Below are positions 1 to 7,500 of a DNA stretch of 37,659 bases, piece after piece. The notes under the pieces were generated by a model. That model had not been told where the DNA came from, did no database searches, and saw only the letters and a program-made list of their open reading frames with translations. Source of the DNA: Cypionkella sp. Its GTDB lineage: Bacteria; Pseudomonadota; Alphaproteobacteria; Rhodobacterales; Rhodobacteraceae. The stretch's first letter is position 1. Each line of letters begins with the position of its first letter. The position numbers and the translations under genes were made by a program. The stretch is from contig NZ_JAUSBA010000039.1 in NCBI RefSeq assembly GCF_030652235.1, positions 1-37,659 of the forward strand, in the 5' to 3' direction.

Positions 1-933
1 GGAAGCGGCGTGACAGCGTTCAGGACCTGTCCGCCACACCCCACAATCTGCAGATCGAGACGGAACAGGAAACGATCCAGTGGATCGTTTCCCCGTCGAG
101 GGCTGACGGCAGCCCAGGAGGCGGTGGTCGTTCCGTTGCGGCGTCTTCTGTTACTGCCGCTCGACGATCTTCTGGCGGTCACGCGGGAGTTCCTGAATCC
201 GGACGTCTCACGGTCGGGCCTGGATCGCTGTCTGCGGCGGCATGGTGTGAGCAATCTCAAGGCGTTGCTGCCCAAGACCCCCGCCGAGCCGCACAAGGCC
301 TTCAAGGCATACGAACCCGGCTTCCTGCATGTCGATGTGAAGTATCTGCCACAGATGGCGGACGAGACCACGCGGCGCTATCTGTGCGTGGCCATTGACA
401 GGGCGACAAGGTGGGGGTTCGTGCGCATCATGCCCGCCAAAACCGCCGCAAATGCCCGCCGGTTCCTGCGCGATCTGAGCCGCGCCTGCCCGATCCGGAT
501 CAGCAAGATACTGACCGACAATGGAAAAGAGTTCACCGATCGGCTCTTCGCTTCCCGGGCGCGCGCCGCCTCGGGGAGCCACGAGTTCGACCGGCTCTGC
601 GACGAGCTTGGCATCGAGCACCGGCTGACCCCACCGAAATCGCCCCAGACAAATGGCATGGTCGAGCGCTTCAACGGACGCAGAGCAGATGTGCTCAAAA
701 CCAATCGCTTCGACAGCGCCCTCGACCTAGAGCAGACCCTCATGCGATACCTGATACTTTACAACACGCAGTTGCCGCAGTCAGCCCTTGGGAGCCGAAC
801 GCCGATGCAGGCCATGAAGGACGGGCACAAGTCCCACCCCCATCTCTTCGTCAAATCACCGCGTAACCTGCCGGGACGCGACAGCTATTCAAATAGGTTT
901 GAGGCTCTTGGGCGCTGTCTGACACCAATTTGA
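1..933 (+). pseudogene. IS481-family transposase, 5'-truncated by the window and frameshifted
   Basis: DDE transposase of an insertion sequence with an rve integrase core. The core shows the first Asp in HVDVKYLPQM, the second in LTDNGKEFTD and the Glu in PQTNGMVERFNGR. The usual upstream segment (PLDDLLAVTREF, then SGLDRCLRRHG) is also present. The start lies left of the window. From position 3 the homologous reading is in frame 3 (KRRDSVQDLSATPHNLQ, to about 53). From about 103 it continues in frame 1 (LTAAQEAVVV). The intervening 49-50 bp matches nothing I expect in this family and carries a perfect palindrome, so an insertion probably broke the frame. A frame-1 GTG at position 10 gives an open 307-codon reading, but its first 30 residues look nothing like a transposase. 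The stop is TGA at 931-933. Most likely an inactive IS copy. Confidence 0.8.
68..92. repeat. Perfect 11-bp palindrome inside the transposase gene
   Basis: GGAAACGATCC (68-78), a 3-bp centre, then GGATCGTTTCC (82-92), an exact reverse complement. It sits in the middle of the roughly 49-bp stretch (about 54-102) that separates the two in-frame halves of the transposase. This suggests a small palindromic element inserted into the IS. No second copy was seen in the window. Confidence 0.75.
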
Positions 934-949
934 TGCGCGACAGTCAGAC
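917..949. repeat. Inverted repeat at the 3' end of the transposase gene
   Basis: GTCTGAC (917-923) and GTCAGAC (943-949) are exact inverted copies straddling the transposase stop codon. A further CGTCTGAC occurs at 962-969. This may be the right terminal inverted repeat of the IS or a small hairpin. The left end lies outside the window, so it cannot be confirmed. Confidence 0.4.
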
Positions 950-977
950 GGGGGCATTTCCGCGTCTGACTGGCATC

Positions 978-1006
978 TTGAAAAATCCCGCGCTTGCTCC
1001 CATACT
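978..1006 (+). promoter_or_regulatory. Possible sigma-70 promoter for the small exported protein
   Basis: TTGAAA (978-983), a 17-bp spacer, then CATACT (1001-1006), about 60 bp before the ATG at 1068. The fit to -35/-10 is fair and the placement sensible, but it rests on pattern alone. Confidence 0.3.
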
Positions 1007-1067
1007 GATTCCAGATAATGATCTGCGGCTGAGGGCAACCCGGTCGTGGGCGTGCAGAGGCAGAGCG

Positions 1068-1397
1068 ATGAAAAAATCTATCCTGTGGGCGGCCAGTCTG
1101 GCCGTGTTGAGTCTGGGTGTAGCGCTTCCGGTGATGAGCAGTTCTGCCAACGCCGGGCCGATTGAAAACGCGTGCAACCGCTCCGAGCGTAAGGCAGCCA
1201 ATCGGCAGCTCTGCGCTTGCATCCAGCAGGTTGCCGATATGACGCTGAAGGGTGGCGATCAGCGCCGCGCGGTGGCATTCTTCAAGGACCCCGAGAAGGC
1301 GCATAAGGTCTGGATGTCGAAAACCGGCAGCGACGATGCGTTTTGGGAACGCTATAAGGCGTTTGGCGCACAGGCGCAGGCCTATTGCGGCGGTTGA
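1068..1397 (+). CDS. Small exported protein (109 aa), family often labelled 'arginine transporter'
   Basis: Starts at ATG 1068 after an AGAGG-like ribosome site; the reading frame is open further upstream, but that part has no signal. The first 29 residues form a clear Sec signal peptide (MKK, a hydrophobic core, then a SANA cleavage site). The mature part, about 80 residues, has three visible cysteines (ENACNRS, LCACIQ) and a fourth at the end (AYCGG), so disulfides in the periplasm are likely. From memory, similar short exported proteins in Rhodobacteraceae are annotated as arginine transporters. Nothing in this sequence shows transport (no membrane segments, no binding-protein fold), so that name should not be trusted. 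It stands alone between the IS remnant and a convergent flavoprotein gene. Confidence 0.75.
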   Translation: MKKSILWAASLAVLSLGVALPVMSSSANAGPIENACNRSERKAANRQLCACIQQVADMTLKGGDQRRAVAFFKDPEKAHKVWMSKTGSDDAFWERYKAFGAQAQAYCGG

Positions 1398-1406
1398 GGT
1401 TGGGGC

Positions 1407-1425
1407 GGTGGGGTGAAACCCCACC
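1407..1425. terminator. Hairpin between convergent genes
   Basis: GGTGGGGT (1407-1414), loop GAA, ACCCCACC (1418-1425): a perfect 8-bp stem in the 33-bp gap between two convergent stop codons. It has no T-tract, so termination is plausible rather than shown. A related smaller hairpin (GTGGGT-GCA-ACCCAC) occurs at 30474-30488, preceded by a similar GCGTAG sequence. This points to a dispersed repeat. Confidence 0.45.
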
Positions 1426-1430
1426 CTACG

Positions 1431-2087
1431 CTAATGACCGAAGTGGTAGTTTTTGACATGGGCCGGTACTGCCATGTCCGGGCTTAGGTTCGGGTCGGGG
1501 ACCGGTTGGCCCATGGTTAATTGGATGGGCAGGATCCCCGCCCAGACCGGAGTGCCAAGGTCTTCTGGCGGATCGGTCGGCATGCCGCTGCCGATTTTGG
1601 CGGAAGCCTCGGTCAGTGGCAGGGTCAGGATCGCAGTGGCTTTCAGCTCTTGTTTGGTCATCGGGCGCAGTTGATCCCAGCGGCCGGGGAACATCTGCTC
1701 CATCATGGCTTTCAGAACTTCGGCCTTTTCGCGCACGTTGGTGACGGCGCGGGCCTCGCCGAACACCATCACCGCACGGAAATTCACGGAATGCTCTAAG
1801 CCCGAGCGCGCCAGCACCATGGCATCGGTCAGGGTGACGGTGACGCAAACCTGCGCGTCTTTTGCCGTGCGTTGCGTACGGCTGGCCGAGGAGCCGTGCC
1901 AGTAAATGTGGTCGCCGATGCGCCATTGCAGGGTGGGGATCACAATGGGCGCGCCGTCTTTGACATAGCCGACATGGGCGACGGGCATCGCATCCAGGAT
2001 CGCGTCAATTGTGGCGCGGTCGTAGGCGGCTTTCTCGTGCATACGGCGGGCGCGGCTGCGGTCGGACGGGGCTTTGGGCTCGGTCAT
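1431..2087 (-). CDS. Pyridoxamine 5'-phosphate oxidase-related flavin-binding protein
   Basis: 218 aa, soluble, with the split-barrel FMN-binding fold of the Pyridox_ox_2 group. Family-type segments include VAHVGYVKDGAPIVIPTLQW near residues 36-55, then IYWHGSSASRT. The central segment VCVTVTLTDAMVLARSGLEH is also typical. Proteins of this group bind FMN (some relatives bind heme) and reduce uncharacterised substrates. They are not the pathway PdxH enzyme, and the substrate here is unknown. The ATG at 2087 has only a weak ribosome site. The gene lies downstream of the hydroxylase gene on the same strand, separated by a 115-bp gap holding a large hairpin, so it may be transcribed separately. 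Confidence 0.8.
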   Translation of the reverse strand: MTEPKAPSDRSRARRMHEKAAYDRATIDAILDAMPVAHVGYVKDGAPIVIPTLQWRIGDHIYWHGSSASRTQRTAKDAQVCVTVTLTDAMVLARSGLEHSVNFRAVMVFGEARAVTNVREKAEVLKAMMEQMFPGRWDQLRPMTKQELKATAILTLPLTEASAKIGSGMPTDPPEDLGTPVWAGILPIQLTMGQPVPDPNLSPDMAVPAHVKNYHFGH

Positions 2088-2097
2088 CTGTTTGTCA

Positions 2098-2167
2098 TTG
2101 CTCTTTTTGAAATACTCCCGCCGGAGGCTTCTGAGGCTGGCTCAAGGAGCCTCCGGCGGGAGTATTT
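2098..2167. repeat. Large palindromic element, copy 1 of a dispersed 33-bp repeat
   Basis: A 20-bp arm at 2110-2129 and its exact reverse complement at 2148-2167, separated by 18 bp, with the core CTCCCGCCGGAGG. Positions 2098-2130 (33 bp) recur exactly, inverted, at 15952-15984. The conserved part runs past the stem into TTGCTCTTTTTG. Read on the minus strand, the hairpin follows the hydroxylase stop and could act as its terminator. Confidence 0.8.
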
Positions 2168-2202
2168 ATCACCAATGTGAAACTGTTAGCGCGAAGTTTC
2201 GG

Positions 2203-2754
2203 CTAACGAAAGGATGGGCCATGCGACCACAGGGTCAGCGACCAGCGGGTGCCTGTGGTGACGGGGGTGACGCGGTGCAGGGTGAAACTGGGGAAGATCG
2301 TCGCGGTGCCACGGGCGCGCGGGGCGTGGGTGACATTGCTATCGGGGCGCAGCTCCAGCGTGCCGCCTTCGTAGGAGGTGGGGTCGGAGAGTTGCACCAC
2401 GATGGTGAGTTTGCGTTTGGCGGCCCAAGTGCCTGCGCCAATGTCAGCGTGCCAGTCGAAATGGCCCATCCGTTCGGCGGTGTAGCGCGCGACTTGTGGG
2501 CTTTCGCCGAAATCGGTCAGGTCAAACTGGAAAGCCTCGCGGTTGGCTTGCGCGGTGAGGCTGATCATGCGGTCAAGCACCCAGGACGCCTCGGGGATAT
2601 CATCCAGCCACGCGATCTCGGCCCGACGGATGGTGTGGGCGGTGGTGCCGCCGACAAGGCCTGCATCTTTCAGCTGATGCGCTGCGATCAGGGCGATCAG
2701 GCGGTCACATTCATCCGATGAAAGCGCGTTGGGGACAAACACATTGGGAATCAT
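2203..2754 (-). CDS. 2-oxoglutarate/Fe(II)-dependent prolyl 4-hydroxylase-like oxygenase
   Basis: 183 aa, cytoplasmic, about the size of a single double-stranded beta-helix oxygenase domain. The iron-binding triad is readable as His102 and Asp104 (HFDWHADIG) and His160 (SFTLHRV). Arg170 (GTRWSLTLW) is placed to bind the 2-oxoglutarate carboxylate. YEGGTLEL (about 128-135) is the typical turn before the second half of the barrel. This matches the P4Hc/PKHD hydroxylase group, whose targets are often unknown protein or small-molecule substrates. The ATG at 2754 has an AAGG-type ribosome site. The substrate cannot be inferred from its neighbours. Confidence 0.85.
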   Translation of the reverse strand: MIPNVFVPNALSSDECDRLIALIAAHQLKDAGLVGGTTAHTIRRAEIAWLDDIPEASWVLDRMISLTAQANREAFQFDLTDFGESPQVARYTAERMGHFDWHADIGAGTWAAKRKLTIVVQLSDPTSYEGGTLELRPDSNVTHAPRARGTATIFPSFTLHRVTPVTTGTRWSLTLWSHGPSFR

Positions 2755-2799
2755 GGCAGCCTTTATGCGGGCGGGGCTGAAGCGCCCCGCCCTTTGCTA

Positions 2800-3312
2800 T
2801 CAGTTCGCCGGGGCGGCTTCCATGCTGTCATGATCCATTTTGCTGTGGTCCATGCCTTGCATATCGCCCATCGCAGCGGGCTTGCGCGCATTGTCAACGG
2901 GCACGTCAACTTCGACCACGCCCGCATGTTCAAAGGTCAGCGTCAGGTGAACGATGTCGCCGTCCTTGAGGTCTTGCTTGAGACCCATCAGCATGATGTG
3001 GTCGCTGCCGCGCTTTAGTGCGTGGCCTTGCAGGGCGGCGATGGGAAAGCCTTTGGGAACAGCGCTCATCTGCATCACGCCATTGGCGCTTTCGGTGTGG
3101 GTGTGCATCTCGACCTTTTCAGCCACGTCCGAGGCGACGCCGATCAGGCGCTCGTCGGTATCGGCGTGGTTCACGATCCAAAGAAAGATCGCCCCGCTGG
3201 CACCGATGCCGCCGTTGGTGCGGGCGTAGGGGTTTTCGATGTGCACACCTTGGTGGGCGAAGGCGGGGGCAGCACAGAGCAAGGCTGCGGCGATAAGGGC
3301 GTGAAGGCGCAT
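2800..3312 (-). CDS. Periplasmic copper chaperone PCu(A)C
   Basis: 170 aa exported protein that carries Cu(I) in the periplasm, in this family usually towards the CuA centre of cytochrome c oxidase. The signal peptide is MRLHALIAAALLCAAPAFA, cleaved before HQG. The family metal site is readable as MHTH, then MQM about 8 residues on, then SDHIMLM further down. The C-terminal tail is Met/His-rich (MGDMQGMDHSKMDHDSM), a likely extra copper-binding tail. The ATG at 3312 is chosen over an in-frame ATG at 3336 because it follows AAAGGAAAT and opens directly into the signal peptide. The gene upstream on the same strand is a small exported protein often found with copper genes. Confidence 0.9.
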   Translation of the reverse strand: MRLHALIAAALLCAAPAFAHQGVHIENPYARTNGGIGASGAIFLWIVNHADTDERLIGVASDVAEKVEMHTHTESANGVMQMSAVPKGFPIAALQGHALKRGSDHIMLMGLKQDLKDGDIVHLTLTFEHAGVVEVDVPVDNARKPAAMGDMQGMDHSKMDHDSMEAAPAN

Positions 3313-3348
3313 GGGATTTCCTTTGCGGTTGATCATAGGGAGGTGGGA

Positions 3349-3693
3349 TCAGGCAAAGGGCGGTGGGTCACGGGCAGATTGTTTTGGCGGTGTGGCGGTG
3401 CGGGTTGTGGGGGTCAGTGCGGGGCGGGCGCTGCGACTGTGGGTGGGGGCCGCGGCGATTTGCGGTGGGGATGGCAGCAAAGCCGCGATGGCTGCGGTGC
3501 AATCGGGGCAGCGGTGCGGGCTAGGGATCGGTTTGCCGGTGGCGTCGAGGGTGATGGGGGTCAGGCCGCCGCTGGTGTCGGCGCAGATTTCCATCTGGGT
3601 CGCGCCCTGCATTTCGGCGTGCATCACCGCCGCGTGAACCGAGGTGGTCGCAAGCGTCAGGGCGAGCAGAAGCGAGAGCAGGTGACGGATCAT
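3349..3693 (-). CDS. Small exported Cys-motif protein, DUF2946-like
   Basis: 114 aa. A signal peptide covers residues 1-21 (RHLLSLLLALTLATTSVHA). The mature part holds EICADTSGG and a PHRCPDCTAA motif. It ends in a low-complexity Pro/Ala/Thr/Arg tail without obvious fold. The single CxxC and the position just upstream of the copper chaperone (36 bp between the stop and the chaperone ATG, same strand) fit the small DUF2946-type proteins that accompany copper handling. Family assignment is from memory and moderate; the function is unknown. Confidence 0.65.
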   Translation of the reverse strand: MIRHLLSLLLALTLATTSVHAAVMHAEMQGATQMEICADTSGGLTPITLDATGKPIPSPHRCPDCTAAIAALLPSPPQIAAAPTHSRSARPALTPTTRTATPPKQSARDPPPFA

Positions 3694-3770
3694 AGCTTGG
3701 GGTTTAGCGCAGGTGCAGCTGCGGGGGAAGGCGACAGATTGTCAGCGCCCCAGCCCTGCCGTTTAAAGCC

Positions 3771-3800
3771 AAAAGGCCCCGCTTGTCTCCAAGCGAGGCC
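3771..3800 (-). terminator. Rho-independent terminator of rpmB
   Basis: On the minus strand GGCCTCGCTTG, a 4-nt loop and CAAGCGGGGCC form a stem with one mismatch, followed by TTTT. It lies 24 bp past the rpmB stop. Confidence 0.8.
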
Positions 3801-3823
3801 CTGTGACATCAAGCACAAAGCAA

Positions 3824-4111
3824 TCAGGCGGCGGCCTGAGCCTTGGCGATCTCTTTTTTGATCTTCAGCGCGTCGAGCGACAGATCTTCGTCCTTGGCTT
3901 TCGCCATGAACGCATCCAGACCGCCGCGGTGATCCACGGTGCGCAAAGCCGCAGCCGAGATCTTCAGCGAGAAGGATTTGCCCAGAACGTCGGAGATCAG
4001 CGTAACCTGATTAAGGTTTGGCAGAAAACGACGGCGGGATTTGTTGTTGGCGTGGCTGACAGTGTTGCCAGACATCGGGCCTTTGCCAGAGAGTTCGCAG
4101 ACGCGAGACAT
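3824..4111 (-). CDS. rpmB: 50S ribosomal protein L28
   Basis: 95 aa component of the large ribosomal subunit. The N-terminus reads [20 protein letters not shown], followed by [13 protein letters not shown], the expected L28 signature. The length and basic central part fit alphaproteobacterial L28, which has a longer C-terminus than the Escherichia coli form. The start is the ATG at 4111, preceded by AAGGAAG. The open frame extends about 55 codons further upstream, but that portion is not L28-like. It is a monocistronic gene with its own terminator. Confidence 0.95.
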   Translation of the reverse strand: MSRVCELSGKGPMSGNTVSHANNKSRRRFLPNLNQVTLISDVLGKSFSLKISAAALRTVDHRGGLDAFMAKAKDEDLSLDALKIKKEIAKAQAAA

Positions 4112-4528
4112 GGTCATCTTCCTTGTCAGTTTACTGTGCCCGCAAGGGCAACTTAAGACGGAAAGGCACCCCCAAAAGCGGACGGTACCTGAATTTGATT
4201 TGCGGCGTGTAAGGGGATTCTGGGGCGGCGTCAAGCGCGATGGCCAAGAAAAGCCATGCGAAATGCCTATCGGCAAGGTTGCACGCGGGGAAAGCTGTGC
4301 GCGGATTATGCAGGAACGACAAGGCTTTGCCGCCCGCCCTGCCGGGTTTCATGGGGTTTCACGCAAGCCTTGGGTGCAGGTTTCGCGCGCCCGTCACCGA
4401 ATTGCCACAACCCTCTGAAAAAATTCGTGGAATCCGTCCAATTCCGGACATAATCCCCAGCAATTTGCCATAATTGGGACGCAAATAGATCCGGGCGCTA
4501 GATCCGGGCAAACGAGCAGAGCAGCGCA
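4112..4528. other. Intergenic region between divergent rpmB and the first RTX gene
   Basis: 417 bp with no credible gene. It must contain the promoters of both divergent genes. The half nearest the RTX gene is richer in A+T (4415-4490) and contains the block shared with the other RTX upstream region. It also holds a 13-bp tandem direct repeat of TAGATCCGGGC (4486-4496 and 4499-4509) shortly before the start codon. Confidence 0.6.
4422..4443 (+). promoter_or_regulatory. Candidate shared regulatory block, RTX gene 1
   Basis: AATTCGTGG (4422-4430) and TCCGTCCAATT (4433-4443). Both blocks recur upstream of the second RTX gene, in the same order and orientation. The inner block ends 85 nt before this GTG start and 83 nt before the other ATG. 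A common activator site or promoter element is an inference. Confidence 0.4.
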
Positions 4529-7500
4529 GTGGCAAACATTATTGGAAGTGCAGGGAATGATTCCCTGCTTGGAACGACTCTGTCTGATACCATCACCGGG
4601 TATGGCGGAGACGACACCCTTGACGGCGGCAGCGCCGCTGACACGCTGTATGGCGGCGATGGCAATGACACGCTGATCGGCAATACTGGGGCTGACCTGC
4701 TGGACGGCGGCAGGGGAATTGATAACGCGGATTACAGCAGTTCAGGCGCAGCTGTCACTGTTTCGCTGGCGACGGGTGTAGGTTCTGGCGGCGATGCAGC
4801 GGGCGATACGTTGACCGGCATCGAGAATCTCGTGGGCTCTGCCTATGCTGACAGGCTGACCGGAGACGGCGGCGACAACGTTCTGTCTGGTGCTGCGGGG
4901 GCGGATAGCTTGGTCGGCGGCGCGGGCAATGACAGCCTTTACGGCGGCAATGACAGCGATACGCTGATTGGCGGCGCGGGCGTTGATCTGCTGGACGGTG
5001 GCGCGGGTTCAGATGATGTGGATTATTCCGCCTCTGCTGCGGCGGTGAACATTGATCTTGCGGCGGGTACGGGCTTGGGTGGTGACGCGCAGGGCGATAT
5101 TCTGGTCAGCATCGAGGATGTGATCGGCACCAGCTTTGCCGATACCGTAGCTGGATCAAGTGCTGCTAACATGCTGTATGGGGCGGCGGGCGCAGACAGT
5201 TTGTTTGGCGGTGCGGGCAATGACAGCCTGTATGGCGGCACTGACAATGACGTGCTGGCGGGTGGTCTGGGCAATGACCTGATCGACGGCGGCTCTGGCA
5301 CCGATACCGCCGATTACGCCGCCGCGACAGTTGGGGTTGCAGCCAGCCTGACCAGCAACACTGGCACGGCGGGCGAGGCTGCGGGCGATACCTTTACCAG
5401 CATAGAGAACCTTGCGGGTTCGGGTTTTGACGACACCTTGATCGGTGACGGCAATGCCAACGTTTTGTATGGAGCGGCGGGCAATGACAGCCTGAGCGGG
5501 GCTGCGGGGGCTGACAGCCTGTATGGCGGGCTTGGCAATGACACGCTGATTGGCGGCACCAGCAGCGATCTGTTGGATGGCGGGGCGGGCGCGGATACCG
5601 CCGATTACTCGGCCTCGACCAATGCGGTGCAGGTCAACCTGAGCACAGGTCTGGGCGCAGGCGGCGATGCAGGCGGCGATACGCTGGTGGGTGTTGAGAA
5701 CATCATAGGCTCGGGTCAGGCAGATGTGTTGACCGGCGACGGCAACAACAACGCGCTTTATGGCGGGGTTGGCCTTGATACGCTGATTGGCGGCGCGGGC
5801 GATGACAGCCTGTATGGCGGCACGCAGAATGACATTCTGGTGGGCGGCACGGGTGCTGATCTGCTGGACGGTGGTGCTGGCACCGATGATGTGGATTATT
5901 CGGCCTCGGGTGCTGGGGTCAGTGTCGATCTGACGGCAGGCACGGGTCTGGGCGGCGATGCGCAGGGCGATACTTTGATCAGTATCGAGGATGTGATCGG
6001 CTCGGGCTTTGCCGATATCCTGACCGGATCGAGTGCGGCCAACTTTTTGTATGGTGCGGCGGGGGCTGACCTGCTGGACGGCGGCGCGGCGAATGACACG
6101 ATCTATGGTGGCAATGACAATGACACGCTGATTGGCGGCGCGGGGTCGGATTCACTGTTTGGTGGATCGGGCGTTGATACCGCGGATTATAGTACGGCGA
6201 CGGCAGGCGTGGCGGCAAGTTTGGCCACCAATACCGGCACGGCGGGCGATGCGGCTGGCGATACGTTTAACACGATTGAGAACCTTGCAGGCGGTGCGTT
6301 CAACGACACCCTGACCGGCGATGGCAATGCCAACCTGCTGTCTGGGGCGGCGGGCAATGACAGTCTGAACGGCGGTTCGGGCGTCGATACTCTGTCTGGC
6401 GGCGACGGCAATGACACGCTGATTGGCGGCGCCGGGTCTGACGTGATGGACGGCGGGCTAGGCATTGATACGGCGGATTATTCGGGTGTCGGTGCGGGCG
6501 TCACGATCAACCTTGCCACCAATGTGAACTTGGGCGGCGATGCGGCGGGCGACACACTGAGCAGCATTGAGGTGGTGATCGGCACGGCGTTCAATGACAG
6601 CCTGACCGGGGATGCGGGCGCGAATACTTTGTTCGGAGGCGCTGGCAATGACACGCTGATGGGTGGCGCGGGGGCTGACCTGCTGGACGCAGGCACGGGC
6701 ACCGATAGCGTTGAATATTCGGCCTCTGGCGCGGGGATAACGATCAATCTTGCCTCGGGTGTCAACTCCGGCGGAGATGCGGCGGGCGATACGCTGGTGG
6801 GGGCCGAGATCATCATCGGCTCGGGTCTGGCGGATGTGATCATCGGGGATACCAGCGCCAACGTGTTCTATGGTGCGGCGGGCGCGGATGTTCTGGACGG
6901 CGGCGCGGGCAATGACACTTTGTTTGGCGGTGCGGACAATGACACGCTGGAGGGCGGTCTGGGCAACGACAGCTTAGACGGCGGCAGCGGCATTGATACC
7001 GCCGATTATTCAGGCGCGGCAGCGGCGGTTGCTGTCAGCCTGACCACCGGCACCGGCACGGCGGGTGAGGCCAACGGCGATGTGCTGACCGGGATCGAGA
7101 ATCTGCTCGGCTCGACCTTTAACGACACGCTGACCGGCGACGGCAATGCCAACGCTTTGTATGGCGGGCTTGGCAACGACAGCCTGAACGGGGCGGCGGG
7201 CGTCGACAGTCTGTACGGCGGCGATGGCAACGATACGTTGATCGGTGGCGCAGGCGGCGATTTGATCGACGGCGGTGCGGGGATTGATACCGCCGATTAT
7301 TCGGCTTCGGCCACGGGCATCACGCTGAACCTTGCCACCGGCGTGCTGAGCGGCGGTGATGCGGCGGGCGATACGCTGGTGGGGGTCGAAAACATCATCG
7401 GCTCGGGCGCTGCGGACAGCCTGACCGGGGACGCAGGTGCCAACCTGCTGGATGGCGGCGCGGGCAATGACACGCTGGCGGGCGGCGCGGGCGCAGATAC

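Noticed and set aside
1068-1397. Accepting the 'arginine transporter' label
   Set aside because: A 109-residue exported protein with one signal peptide and no membrane segments cannot be a transporter by itself.
3772-4276. Longer rpmB reading from position 4276
   Set aside because: The extra 55 residues are not L28-like, and a good ribosome site precedes the internal ATG at 4111.
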